DNA of 64,000 nt from DASWOJ01 sp964250755 (GCA_964250755.1 CAXUHB010000010.1:1-64000); one strand, 5' to 3'; numbered from the stretch's first letter, positions 24,514 through 33,135 are shown. The notes: generated by a model from the sequence alone, not told the origin. A program made the numbers and translations.

Positions 24514-26763
24514 ATGCCGATGCTTACCCAGGCCCTTGCCGACCTGCTCCGCACCGTGGACCGCCCTGGGTCGTTCTACGCCGCGGGCACGGCCGAACTG
24601 CTGCCGCCGTCGCTGGAGGTGGACGGCGTCGGACCCATCGCCCTGCCGCTGCTGCCCGTGCAAGCCGGGCAACTGATCAGCATAGCCGAGCAGGCGCCCT
24701 TCGGCCGCGGGCAGGATACGATCGTGGACCCGGCCGTGCGCCGCTGCTGGCAGGTCGGCCCCAACCAGGTGCGGATCGGCGGCCGATACTGGGCGCGCAC
24801 GCTCGACGGCATCGTGGCGCGCGCCGCGGACGGCCTCGGCGTGACCGGGCCGGTCACGGCCGAGTTCTACAAGCTGCTGCTCTACGGGGAGGGCGGCTTC
24901 TTCGTGGGCCACCGCGACACCGAGAAGGCGCAGGGCATGTTCGCCACGCTGGTCGTCGTGCTGCCGTCCGCGCACGAGGGCGGCGACCTGGTCGTGCGCC
25001 ACGCAGGCGAGGAGGTCCGGCTCGGCCTGCGCTGCGACGATCCGGCGGAGGCCGCGTTCGCCGCCTTCTACGCCGATTGCGTCCACGAGGTGCTGCCGGT
25101 CACGCAGGGGTTCCGCCTCACGCTGGTCTACAACCTGATCCGGCTTGGCGACCGCACGCCGGAGCCGCCGGACCACCGGGCCGAGCAGGCCCGCGCCGCG
25201 GCGCTGCTGCGCGGGTGGGACGATGACGGGCCGGTCAAGCTGGTCTTGCCGCTTGAGCACGCCTACACGCCGGCCGAGCTGGGCTTCTCTGCGCTGAAAG
25301 GCGCCGATGCTGCCGTCGCCGGCGTGCTGGCCGCGGCCGTCCCGCAGGCCCGGTGCGACCTGCACCTGGCGCTGCTGACGGTCGAGGAGAACGGCCTGGC
25401 GGAGTACACTGGCGGCCCCGGCTGGCGCCGCGGCGGCAGCCATGACGAGGACGAGGACAGCTTCGAGGTCGTCGAGGTCAGCAACCGCGACGTGGCCTTG
25501 TCGGACTGGCGCAGCCCCGACGGCGCCGTCCCGGCTATCGGACCCATCCCCGTCGATGAGGACGAGGAGCTGTCCCCACCCGGTGCTTGCGACGACCTGG
25601 CGCCGGACGAGCAGAGCTTCCGCGAGGCGACGGGCAACGAGGGCGCCTCGTTCGAGCGGACCTACCGCCGCGCAGCCCTGGTACTGTGGCCGTCCGATCG
25701 CCTGCCAGCCGTGCTGGCCCAGGCCGGCCTGTCCGTCACCCTGCCCTACCTGGAGGACCTGGCCCGGCGCTGGGCCGCGGCGGGCGGAGACCGTGCCTCG
25801 CCCTTGTGGACCGAGGCGCACAGCCTGGCAGCGGAGATGCTGGTGAGATGGCCCGCCTACCATCCCTGGACCGCAGGAGATTCGGGAGGCACGGCTGCCA
25901 CCAGCACGGCCCGTATACTGGCAGCCCTGTCCCTGTTGGGGGATGACGACCTGATCCGGCAGGTGCTGGCGGAGGTCGTCGCCAGCGGCGGTCACGATCC
26001 GCGCGATGCCGATGCCATCCTGGGCGCCCTCGGCCGCCTTCCGCCGCCGGACCGCGCCGCACTGGTTCGGCGCATCGTGCGGGGCACGGCTGCCACCGCC
26101 TTTGCCGCCTGTGCCGGGCTGCTTGCGCGGGCGGCAGCCTGGGGTCCCACCGGGCTGCACGAGGCCGCCGTGGCCCTGGTCGAGGCGATGCCCGGCGACC
26201 CGGCGCGAGCGGCATCGGCCCCGTCGTGGCAGCGTCCCGCGCCGGTCACGACGCACGCAGTCCTCGAACTCCTGACCGGCCTGGGCGCGGTGGACCCGGC
26301 GCTGGCAGCGCAAGCCGCGGCACACATGCTGGCCTGGCCGGGCACGTACGGGATGGACGCCGTCCTGGTCCCGGCGGCGCGGGAGCTGTCCGCAGGCGCC
26401 CCGGGCGCCGGCACGTTGCGCGCCGCCTGCCTGGCGCACCTGCGCGCCCGCGCCGCGGAGCCGCTGGCGCCACCGGCCGACTGGCGCCGGGACGGCACGC
26501 TGCCGTGCCGCTGCCCTCGCTGCACCGAGCTGGCGCGGTTCCTGGACGACCCAGAACAGCGCACCTGGGTGCTGAAGGCAGCCGAGGCCGACCGCAGCCA
26601 CGTCGAGGGCACGATCCGGACGGCGGGATGCGACCTGGACACCGCGACGGACCGCCGCGGCCGGCCCTACAGCCTGGTCTGCACCAAGACACAGGCCAGC
26701 TACGAGCGCCGGGCCAGGCAGCGCAGGCAGGACCTGGCGGACCTGGCGCTGCTGGCGAGCTAA
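24514..26763 (+). CDS. 2OG-Fe(II) oxygenase-domain protein, about 750 aa
   Basis: The N-terminal 230 residues form a 2-oxoglutarate and iron-dependent oxygenase domain of prolyl-4-hydroxylase type: FYKLLLYGEGGFFVGHRDTE supplies the iron ligands His133 and Asp135, CVHEVLPV supplies His191, and GFRLTLVYNL supplies the Arg that holds 2-oxoglutarate. A long Ala/Leu-rich helical region follows, and the end carries paired cysteines (CRCPRCTELARFLDD). It resembles large unnamed bacterial P4H-like proteins; substrate unknown. The start is uncertain: ATGs at 24469 and 24406 are in frame and none has a strong ribosome site. Confidence 0.82.
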   Translation: MPMLTQALADLLRTVDRPGSFYAAGTAELLPPSLEVDGVGPIALPLLPVQAGQLISIAEQAPFGRGQDTIVDPAVRRCWQVGPNQVRIGGRYWARTLDGIVARAADGLGVTGPVTAEFYKLLLYGEGGFFVGHRDTEKAQGMFATLVVVLPSAHEGGDLVVRHAGEEVRLGLRCDDPAEAAFAAFYADCVHEVLPVTQGFRLTLVYNLIRLGDRTPEPPDHRAEQARAAALLRGWDDDGPVKLVLPLEHAYTPAELGFSALKGADAAVAGVLAAAVPQARCDLHLALLTVEENGLAEYTGGPGWRRGGSHDEDEDSFEVVEVSNRDVALSDWRSPDGAVPAIGPIPVDEDEELSPPGACDDLAPDEQSFREATGNEGASFERTYRRAALVLWPSDRLPAVLAQAGLSVTLPYLEDLARRWAAAGGDRASPLWTEAHSLAAEMLVRWPAYHPWTAGDSGGTAATSTARILAALSLLGDDDLIRQVLAEVVASGGHDPRDADAILGALGRLPPPDRAALVRRIVRGTAATAFAACAGLLARAAAWGPTGLHEAAVALVEAMPGDPARAASAPSWQRPAPVTTHAVLELLTGLGAVDPALAAQAAAHMLAWPGTYGMDAVLVPAARELSAGAPGAGTLRAACLAHLRARAAEPLAPPADWRRDGTLPCRCPRCTELARFLDDPEQRTWVLKAAEADRSHVEGTIRTAGCDLDTATDRRGRPYSLVCTKTQASYERRARQRRQDLADLALLAS

Positions 26764-26837
26764 AGCGTCGCGAGGCGCGACGCCGCAGCCACTTACGCTG
26801 GCACCGGTGCAGGGGACGGGCGCGCACGGGAAGGGTC

Positions 26838-27233
26838 ATGCGCCCTGCCGTGCGTGCTACGATGCAGGCCATGACCGCATCCGAGCCGCCCAGCGCCCCT
26901 GCCCCGTTCACGCCGGCGGAGCGGGACTACGTGCGCCGCGAGCTCTCGATGTTCTTCTCGACGCTGCCCACCGTCGCCGAGGGCTTCACGCTCAAGACGT
27001 GGCGGGGCGGCCCGCAGGCGGGCCAGCCCAAGGTGCCGCAGACGGCGGCGGGCCTGGTCGCGCGCGGGCTGCTGCGCCTGGACGCGACCGGGCGCTGGCC
27101 GCGGCTGTTCTTCACCGACGCAGGTCTCGCGGCACTGCGAGCTATGATGGCCGACGCGCGCCTGGCCGACCCGGCCAAGTTCGCGCACGTCCGCCAGGAG
27201 CTCGGCCTCGATCCATGCCGGGTGGAGAGATAG
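26838..27233 (+). CDS. Hypothetical protein, 131 aa, winged-helix-like
   Basis: The sequence FTPAERDYVRRELSMFFSTL, then TWRGGPQAGQPKVPQTAAGL and VARGLLRLDATGRWPRLFFTDAGLAAL (in overlapping parts) has the rhythm of a winged-helix domain in which a helix pair is followed by a beta hairpin (RWPRLFFT). That is a guess from pattern only. Three in-frame ATGs (26838, 26862, 26871) are possible; I take the first, which follows GGAAGGG. It lies 74 bases after the oxygenase gene on the same strand. Confidence 0.55.
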   Translation: MRPAVRATMQAMTASEPPSAPAPFTPAERDYVRRELSMFFSTLPTVAEGFTLKTWRGGPQAGQPKVPQTAAGLVARGLLRLDATGRWPRLFFTDAGLAALRAMMADARLADPAKFAHVRQELGLDPCRVER

Positions 27234-27345
27234 GCTGCTACCTTGCTATCTCACATCCAGCCGCTGACGCGCCTGTGGTGCCCGACGGAGGTTCCCAGCC
27301 AGGCTGGGATGGCGTAACTGGCCGCCCCACCCTCAGAGGTCTCCC

Positions 27346-27927
27346 ATGGCACGCACCCCAAAGACCGCCCCCTCCCCTGCCCCGACGCCGCGTGGCCGCA
27401 AGCCGAAAGAGGTGGCTTCGCCCGCACCTTTCCCGGTTGCGGCCACGGCCAGCGAGGCCACCAAGGCACAGGACGCCACCCCCGCCGCGGCCTCCCTCCC
27501 CGCCCCCGTGCCGGACAGCGCACCTGCCCGGGGCCGACCAGGCCGCAAGCCGAAGGCGCGGGACGCGGCTGCCGCGCCGTCCCTCCTCGAACAGGCCCTG
27601 AAGCAGCAGCCAGAGGCAGACAGGGAGCAGCCGGCGCCGCCCGGTGACGACGCGCTGATTGCCGAGATGGCCTATCCGGTGAGCGCCAGCGAGGGCAGCG
27701 GCGCCTCGGCGGGCGACGATGCGACGCCACCCGCCCAGAACGCCCCTGCCGGGGACGCCGCCACGCCGGCCAGGGCCGCCGCCCGGTGGGACCGGGCCAC
27801 CGACACCGTGGAGTTCGACTGGCCGGAGATCGAGCGCACGGCGTCACGGGACGGCCCCAACCAGGCCATGGCCAAGCTCTTGGTCGCCGCACGCGCCGAG
27901 GGGGCCAACTCGCGCTGGCCGTTGTAG
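27346..27927 (+). CDS. AT-hook-type protein with conserved C-terminal tail
   Basis: 193 residues. Two basic patches, PRGRKPKE and RGRPGRKPKAR, are AT-hook-like, bracketed by disordered Ala/Pro-rich sequence. The C-terminal 50 residues (RWDRATDTVEFDWPEIERTA, then DGPNQAMAKLLVAARAEGAN) look folded and, as I recall, are conserved in unnamed plasmid proteins of Rhodospirillales. It probably binds the minor groove of AT-rich DNA. A stem (CCCAGCC/GGCTGGG, about 27294-27308) lies upstream. Confidence 0.65.
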   Translation: MARTPKTAPSPAPTPRGRKPKEVASPAPFPVAATASEATKAQDATPAAASLPAPVPDSAPARGRPGRKPKARDAAAAPSLLEQALKQQPEADREQPAPPGDDALIAEMAYPVSASEGSGASAGDDATPPAQNAPAGDAATPARAAARWDRATDTVEFDWPEIERTASRDGPNQAMAKLLVAARAEGANSRWPL

Positions 27928-28081
27928 CCGTCAGCTATTCTGTCGGTTGCCCTTATCAGGAAGGCTTGGCAGCACTGGCCGGACGGAAGGTCGTGTAGCG
28001 TTGCTCCTGGCGGTACGCCGAGCAGGGGTGACATCCGGCGCGTCGGTGCCGGATATATGCTGGCGAACCTTTACGCATCGC

Positions 28082-28128
28082 ATTCGCAAGCACGTCGGTG
28101 AAGGTCTCCTCAGCCACAGGAGACCTTC
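28082..28128 (+). promoter_or_regulatory. Structured leader of the TrbB-like gene (motif variant plus perfect hairpin)
   Basis: ATTCGCAA (28082-28089) is a one-base variant of the GTTCGCAA motif. Ten bases on, GAAGGTCTCCT (28100-28110) pairs perfectly with AGGAGACCTTC (28118-28128) around a 7-base loop, and the ATG follows immediately. The 3' arm contains the only ribosome site, AGGAG, so in the folded RNA it would be masked. Confidence 0.7.
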
Positions 28129-29076
28129 ATGCGTTCTATCCTTCTCGCCTCGTCGCTGCTGCTCGCGCCCGGCCTAGCCTTAAGCTCGCCGCAGTGCGTC
28201 ATCCCTGCCGCGGTCGCAGCACCAGCTTCCGCCCCGTCGGAACCCGAGGCATCCCCAGTCGAACCGGCGCAGGTTCCTGCCTCTGTCACCGCCACGTCGG
28301 CGCCGATGATCCCAGCCGACCAAGTGAACCGGGTCCCGGCCCTGCGCCGCATCGCGTCACGCGGCGCGCAGCTGTTCGACCTCGGCGTCGAGCACGGGCT
28401 GCGCGGCGTCTTCGCCCGCAACGGGTCCGTCTTCCAGGTCTTCTACGTCACCGCGGACGGCCAAGCCGCCGTGGGCGGCGTGATGTGGACCGCGGACGGG
28501 CAGAACGTCACCAAGCGCCAGGTCACTCCCATCGAGGGCACCATCCCCACCGTCACCATCGCTGGTCCGACCGCCTCACCGCCAGCCGCCCCTGCAGCAA
28601 TGCGCGTCGCGGCTCGTGCCCCGGGATCGCTCTTGAAAGCAGTGGAGGGCACGACCTTCGGCACTGTCGGCCCGGCTGCCGCACCGCGGCTGTACGTGTT
28701 CATAGACCCGTTGTGCAGCTTCTCGGTCCGCGCCATGGAGGCGCTCCGCCCCTACGTGGCAAGCGGCAAGGTGCAGCTGGCCGTCATCCCCCTCTCGGTG
28801 CTGGACTACGAGGACCAGGGCCGGAGCACGGTCGCCGCCAAGGCCATGTTGAGCCAGCCGCAGGAGGCGATGGTCAAGGCATGGGGCGCCAACCTGCTGG
28901 GCGACCCTGCCATCCCCGAGGCTGATGCGCTCCTGCTCGCCAACATGCAGGCTGCCGAGAGCATCGGCCTGCGCGGCACGCCAACCTTTGTGTGGCGCAA
29001 GCGCGACGGTTCGGAAGCCAGGACGGACGGCATCCCGGGCGACCTCGACGCCCTTATCGCCTCGATCGGAGGCTGA
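28129..29076 (+). CDS. trbB: Periplasmic thioredoxin-fold protein, TrbB/DsbC-like
   Basis: 315 residues with an N-terminal export signal (MRSILLASSLLLAPGLALSS), a dimerisation-like region, and a C-terminal thioredoxin fold. The active site reads DPLCSFS where DsbC-type isomerases have CxxC, so the second cysteine is a serine; the cis-proline loop GTPTFVW is present. IncI plasmids carry TrbB, a DsbC-like helper that folds disulfide-bonded transfer proteins. The position at the edge of the transfer region supports the same role, here probably reductase or isomerase chemistry through one cysteine. Confidence 0.8.
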   Translation: MRSILLASSLLLAPGLALSSPQCVIPAAVAAPASAPSEPEASPVEPAQVPASVTATSAPMIPADQVNRVPALRRIASRGAQLFDLGVEHGLRGVFARNGSVFQVFYVTADGQAAVGGVMWTADGQNVTKRQVTPIEGTIPTVTIAGPTASPPAAPAAMRVAARAPGSLLKAVEGTTFGTVGPAAAPRLYVFIDPLCSFSVRAMEALRPYVASGKVQLAVIPLSVLDYEDQGRSTVAAKAMLSQPQEAMVKAWGANLLGDPAIPEADALLLANMQAAESIGLRGTPTFVWRKRDGSEARTDGIPGDLDALIASIGG

Positions 29077-29079
29077 GCC

Positions 29080-29610
29080 TTGCCGACGGAGCTGAACCTC
29101 AAGCCCGTGCCGCCCAAGCGCCGGGGCGGGTTGTGGCGCACGCTGGGGTTCCTGCTGAGCGGCCCCGTGGCCGCTTTCGGGGCCAAGAACATCACCGAGG
29201 GCGCCCACGCCATCAACAAGCTTGTGGACACCATCAAAACCGGGCCGCAGCCAGACCAGCGCGTCCGCACCGGCGAGGACCGAATGCTCGACCTCGCGGC
29301 CATCGCCTTCTTGAGCGGCAGTAGCGAGGCCGAGGTGGAGCGCCAGCTCGCCAACCGGCGGCGGCAGACCACCTGGGCGACGCGCTGCTACCTTGCTGGC
29401 GGCTGCGGCTTCATGCTGCTGTGGTTCTGGCAGGCGCTGCTCTCGCCCGCCTACGCCAGCCTCTCCTACGTGCTGGGCCTGCTGGCACTGTGCGCGGTGT
29501 TCTTCCTCTCGGCCTTCCACAATGCCCTGGTCAACTGGCAGGCGCGCACGCGGCGGCTGGGCACGGCGCGTGAGTTCTTGCACGCGTCCGAGACCTGGTG
29601 GCCATCCTGA
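29080..29610 (+). CDS. Two-TM membrane protein, probably transfer-associated
   Basis: 176 residues. It starts with TTG at 29080, eight bases after a GGAGG site that lies inside the end of the previous gene; no ATG fits. Two hydrophobic segments near residues 108-125 and 128-146 follow a long basic cytoplasmic part, and a short conserved-looking tail ends ETWWPS. It may be the counterpart of IncI TraX, which is also unassigned, but I see no decisive similarity. Co-transcribed with the TrbB-like gene. Confidence 0.65.
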   Translation: MPTELNLKPVPPKRRGGLWRTLGFLLSGPVAAFGAKNITEGAHAINKLVDTIKTGPQPDQRVRTGEDRMLDLAAIAFLSGSSEAEVERQLANRRRQTTWATRCYLAGGCGFMLLWFWQALLSPAYASLSYVLGLLALCAVFFLSAFHNALVNWQARTRRLGTAREFLHASETWWPS

Positions 29611-29728
29611 CCGTGCAGCGGCCTGACGATCACTCCGGCCGCAACCTCCTCCAAACCTGCGCTTCGTGCGCGAGCGGCGGGCGACAGCGCCGGGCGCCGT
29701 GCATGGTCCGGCACCGGCGCTGCGCTAA

Positions 29729-29990
29729 GCAACGGAGACGTCCGATGTCGAGGGCGAACCCACGTTGTGCGCCACCGCTCAGTCCAAAGGCTTCCACCTG
29801 TTCGTGGTGGAGGCAGGCAAGGTGTTTCAGGCAGGTAAGCCCCTGTTTCTGTCCCAGGTGAGCTAGTTCCCCGACCGGGGGCTGAGGCCGGACGATGTGC
29901 GGATCGGCAGTCCGTTGCCCACGTTCGGGGATACCGAGGCGCGGGAGGCCTGCGTTGCGCGTCCAAGTCCGCGCGTCGATGGACAGCTAG
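29729..29990 (+). pseudogene. Possible degraded gene with in-frame stop
   Basis: In one frame the sequence reads EGEPTLCATAQSKGFHLFVV then EAGKVFQAGKPLFLSQVS, a TAG, and continues in the same frame FPDRGLRPDDVRIGSPLPTF. Both halves look like ordinary protein rather than shadow translation, and no start codon precedes them. I know of no family match. The rest of 29,611-30,027 holds nothing else I can support. Confidence 0.3.
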
Positions 29991-30027
29991 GCCGCGCCCG
30001 GCTGTCCACCTATCCGGTCGCCCCTGG

Positions 30028-30342
30028 TCAAAACGTCCCGGGCGGCCCGCCGAAGGGCGAGCGACCAGCACCTGTCGCCCAGCTCGCCCCTTCGTAGTTC
30101 GGCCGGTCCCACTGCATGGCTGGCTCGGCTGGCTTCTGGATCGTGCCATCACGGTCATAGACCGGCGGCCGCCAGGTCGCGCGCGCCTCGCCGTAGGCTG
30201 CGTACGGATTGTAGTAGGGATGGGTGACGGGCGGGGGCGACGGGATGCGGAAGTCAGCCACCGCTTTCAGGTTGCCGCCGCTGCCGCATCCAGTGAGGCC
30301 GACCAGCGATGCTGCAAACACGACAAGGAGTGTAGGCTTCAT
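30028..30342 (-). CDS. Small lipoprotein of the transfer region
   Basis: Starting at 30342, the protein begins MKPTLLVVFAASLVGLTGCG, a lipoprotein signal with lipobox LTGC. The mature 86 residues are Pro/Tyr/Gly-rich (PPPVTHPYYNPYAAYGEARA, WRPPVYDRDGT) and probably extended. A longer form from an ATG at 30375 is possible, but GGAGAG before 30342 fits better. It has its own motif-plus-hairpin leader like the other transfer units, which ties it to the system, perhaps as an outer-membrane accessory. Confidence 0.75.
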   Translation of the reverse strand: MKPTLLVVFAASLVGLTGCGSGGNLKAVADFRIPSPPPVTHPYYNPYAAYGEARATWRPPVYDRDGTIQKPAEPAMQWDRPNYEGASWATGAGRSPFGGPPGTF

Positions 30343-30394
30343 GGTGTCTCTCCGGGGTTGCCCGGGAGACACCATGCAGGCTGGCCTTGCGAAC
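30341..30394 (-). promoter_or_regulatory. Structured leader of the small lipoprotein gene
   Basis: GTTCGCAA (complement of 30387-30394) is followed after about 11 bases by a long inverted repeat: 30361-30375 pairs with 30341-30356 (15 of 16 positions) around a 4-base loop. On the minus-strand message the 3' arm contains the ribosome site GGAGAG and the first two bases of the start codon, so the hairpin would hide the whole initiation site. Confidence 0.7.
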
Positions 30395-30398
30395 CCGT

Positions 30399-30725
30399 CT
30401 AGTCGGCCGCGGGGCGCCGCTTCAGTTCTGCTTCGGCCCAGTCCGCCCAGGCGTACATCTTGTCACGGTCGCTCTCGACCTTTGCCGAATGAGCCCGGAG
30501 TTCTTTGACCTCTCGCTGCAGGTCCTCGACGTAACGCTCCAGCTTCTGGATGTACTCCTCCCTCTCCTGAGCTGCCCGAAGAGCCTGGTTCACGTCGATC
30601 GTGGCGGTCGTTGGCGGCGCTGCCTTCGGACGAAAGAGCGAGGCAGAAAGTTCTGCGAGATCGCTAGCTCCCCGGCTCGCTGCCAGGGATCCTATTGCGA
30701 AGCTTGTAAGCGGGCTGTCTGACAA
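30399..30725 (-). CDS. Coiled-coil protein downstream of dotA, 108 aa
   Basis: Starts with TTG at 30725, one base after the dotA stop, with a GGAGG site inside the end of dotA; the two are translationally coupled. Residues about 42-95 form a strong coiled coil (ALRAAQEREEYIQKLERYVE, LQREVKELRAHSAK). No signal peptide or membrane segment, so cytoplasmic. Coupling to dotA suggests a role in channel assembly, but no Dot/Icm homologue is recognised. Confidence 0.65.
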   Translation of the reverse strand: MSDSPLTSFAIGSLAASRGASDLAELSASLFRPKAAPPTTATIDVNQALRAAQEREEYIQKLERYVEDLQREVKELRAHSAKVESDRDKMYAWADWAEAELKRRPAAD

Positions 30726-33083
30726 CTAACCCTCCTCCGTCCCCTTTGGTGAGGAAACATCCGACTGCGCCAGCAAAGTGCTGTCGGGTCCACCCGGCCC
30801 TGGCTCTCTACTACTGTTTCCCGCTCCTGCGCCACTTCCATTCGTCAAGAGGCGCTGACGGCCAACTCCGGTATCACGGCCGGCAGATATCATGGCCTGG
30901 GCACCTCCACGGACCGCAATCAGGCTCGCCCCCATACCAACCATGCCGGCGTCCTGACCAAAGCGTTCAATGTCCACCCGGTTCGCGGGCTGGAAGCCGA
31001 TCAGCTTGACAACCTGGTGCGGCACCACGCTGATGAGCCGGAATGCCACCAGCGCCAGCGTGATGTGCATCAGCACGAACATGCACAGCAGCACGACGAC
31101 GCCCAGCAGGTTGGTCACGAGCCAGCCCTTGGACAGGGCGAAGCCCGCCGCGATGCCGAAGCCCTGCAGCATAAGCCACGACATGGCGCTGAACACGAAG
31201 TAGCCCAGGAACAGCCCGAACAGCATCAGCACCGGCCGGAACATGATGTTGAAGAGGAGCGAGTACCCCTCGATCCCCCGCCCGTGCAGGCCGTCGCCCT
31301 GGAAGGTCAGGTGCGCGAACATCCACAGCGGCACCGCGACCACCGCCTCGCACACCAGGATGAGCCAGCCCGCGATCCCGGCGATCCACATCGCGAAGGG
31401 GATCATGGGCAGCACGTAGGCGATCAGCAGCCCGGGGACGAGCATGCACATCAGCCCGTAGAAGATGGGCGTGCCGAGAAAGCTCATCACGAGGTGGCCG
31501 GAGATGGCCGCGCCGGCGCCGGCGAAGTTCAGGGTCAGCACGTTCCAGGCGACCGCGCCCGCGGTCGCCGTCGTGGAGGCGAGCACCGCGGCCATGCCGA
31601 GCGCCGAGATCGAGACCAGCACGAGCCACTGGCCTAAATTGATGAGGGCCGCGAAGGGGTCGGTCCAGCCCCGGCCGGTGGTGGGCGACATGGCCGTGAC
31701 CATGCCGTTCAGCACCCGCTCCGTGATGTGCAGCTTGCGCACGACCTGCTCGATGGTGCTGGCGCCGTCCTCGCCCGGAGTCGCGCCGCTGAACAGCTCG
31801 GAGTTGCCGCCCGGCGCGTCCAGCCCGTCCGTGGTCTGCACGTAGGTGTTCAACCTGGCCTGAAACGTGAGCACCGCCTGCACGAGCGGCGCGAGGTCGC
31901 TGGACAGGCTGGGGCCGAGGCCCTGGTAGCTCGGCGTGTTCACGACCGGCACGGCCGACAACAGCGACAGCGTCTGGCCGTTCAGCCTTGCGATCTCGAC
32001 GTAGTAGGCCCCGGCTCCGGTCCAGCCCAGGGCGGACAGCTTGTCCTGGTTCGCCGCCAGCCCAAGCTCGCCGCCACGGGCCGCGTCCGAGGTGGACAGG
32101 CCGGCACGCAGGCTGCTCATGAAGTCCGTGGCCGTCTGGGTGAGCTGTGTGGTGTAGCTCGACGTCGCGCCCACCATGGTGGACATGAGCGGGTTGAGCG
32201 AACCCGCCTGGCGCGTGGACCAGAGCTGCCGGGCCACGCTCTCCGCGTCCGGGCGGATGCTCCCCTCGATCACGCTGGTCAGCGCCGTCTGCTGGGCAGC
32301 CGCCATGTCCACCGACACGCCGGCGTAGTTGGTCGCGTTCGGGTTGGGCTGCCGGAGGGTCACGGTGCCGCACACCGGCGAGCCCACGTCGTTGCCGCTG
32401 CTCATGGAGTACGCCCAGGTGACATAGGCGCCGCTCATGTTGCTGCTGCCGCCCACCGAGCCGCGCACCGGCTGCGGCACCGGCACAAGGTTGGGGTTGC
32501 CGGATGCCTGGTTGACGAGGGCGCGGCACAGCTCGTTCTGCATCAGCCCGCTGACGACCGTCTTGGTGCCGGGGATCATGGGCTGCGCGATGGGCACGGC
32601 ATCGGGGCCGATCGCCTTTATGGCGTTCTCGTAGAGCGCACGGCCCATGCCGATGCCCCACATGGACACCTGCACGACCGCGGCCTGGCCCACGCTGAAC
32701 CCGGAGGCGAGCGGGAACATCATGGCCAGCGCGAACACCAGGCGGACGGGCGCCCAGGACGAGGTGCTGCTGCTCAGCACGCGCCCGGTCTCGGCGGCGC
32801 GGTGGATCTGGATAATGGTCGCGTAGGCCATGAACGCCGCGGCAATGGCCATGATGTAGCCGGTGAGCTGGCCGACCATCTTGCCGATCACGGTGCCGGC
32901 GGCGCCAATGCCGGCCAGCGCGGTGTCGCTGGTGACGGGGAAGATGCTCCGCACAACCTGCGCGGCCCAGTCGTCGCCCGCCGAAAGGGCGGACCAGGTG
33001 GTCTGGTAGGCGTTGGCCGCATGCGCGGCGCCGGCGGCGCCGACCAGGGCTAGGACGAGCAGGGGGGACCAGAAGCGGCGCAT
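30726..33083 (-). CDS. dotA: DotA/TraY-family inner-membrane protein
   Basis: 785 residues. A signal peptide (MRRFWSPLLVLALVGAAGAA) is followed by two hydrophobic segments near residues 62-88 and 109-128, a long periplasmic domain to about 490, and several membrane helices near 495-515, 525-600, 630-665 and 680-715. This distribution and size are those of DotA of Legionella and TraY of IncI plasmids, a polytopic component of the type IVB apparatus. The repeated GLG-type and Trp-rich helices fit. The leader at 33084-33135 carries the shared motif. Confidence 0.88.
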   Translation of the reverse strand: MRRFWSPLLVLALVGAAGAAHAANAYQTTWSALSAGDDWAAQVVRSIFPVTSDTALAGIGAAGTVIGKMVGQLTGYIMAIAAAFMAYATIIQIHRAAETGRVLSSSTSSWAPVRLVFALAMMFPLASGFSVGQAAVVQVSMWGIGMGRALYENAIKAIGPDAVPIAQPMIPGTKTVVSGLMQNELCRALVNQASGNPNLVPVPQPVRGSVGGSSNMSGAYVTWAYSMSSGNDVGSPVCGTVTLRQPNPNATNYAGVSVDMAAAQQTALTSVIEGSIRPDAESVARQLWSTRQAGSLNPLMSTMVGATSSYTTQLTQTATDFMSSLRAGLSTSDAARGGELGLAANQDKLSALGWTGAGAYYVEIARLNGQTLSLLSAVPVVNTPSYQGLGPSLSSDLAPLVQAVLTFQARLNTYVQTTDGLDAPGGNSELFSGATPGEDGASTIEQVVRKLHITERVLNGMVTAMSPTTGRGWTDPFAALINLGQWLVLVSISALGMAAVLASTTATAGAVAWNVLTLNFAGAGAAISGHLVMSFLGTPIFYGLMCMLVPGLLIAYVLPMIPFAMWIAGIAGWLILVCEAVVAVPLWMFAHLTFQGDGLHGRGIEGYSLLFNIMFRPVLMLFGLFLGYFVFSAMSWLMLQGFGIAAGFALSKGWLVTNLLGVVVLLCMFVLMHITLALVAFRLISVVPHQVVKLIGFQPANRVDIERFGQDAGMVGMGASLIAVRGGAQAMISAGRDTGVGRQRLLTNGSGAGAGNSSREPGPGGPDSTLLAQSDVSSPKGTEEG

Positions 33084-33135
33084 CGCATCCTCATGGGTTC
33101 AAGGCTCCCCGAGGGTGCGGCGGCGCATTGCGAAC
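33084..33135 (-). promoter_or_regulatory. Structured leader of dotA
   Basis: GTTCGCAA (complement of 33128-33135) lies 45 bases before the dotA start. Between them an interrupted stem can form: GAGG at 33111-33114 with CCTC at 33089-33092, and CCC at 33107-33109 with GGG at 33095-33097. The start-proximal arm includes GAGG, the ribosome site. Weaker than the perfect hairpins but the same arrangement. Confidence 0.5.

Noticed and set aside
24319..26601. Minus-strand open frame of 760 codons opposite the oxygenase gene
   Set aside because: The plus strand encodes a recognisable 2OG-Fe(II) domain; the antisense translation is shadow-like.
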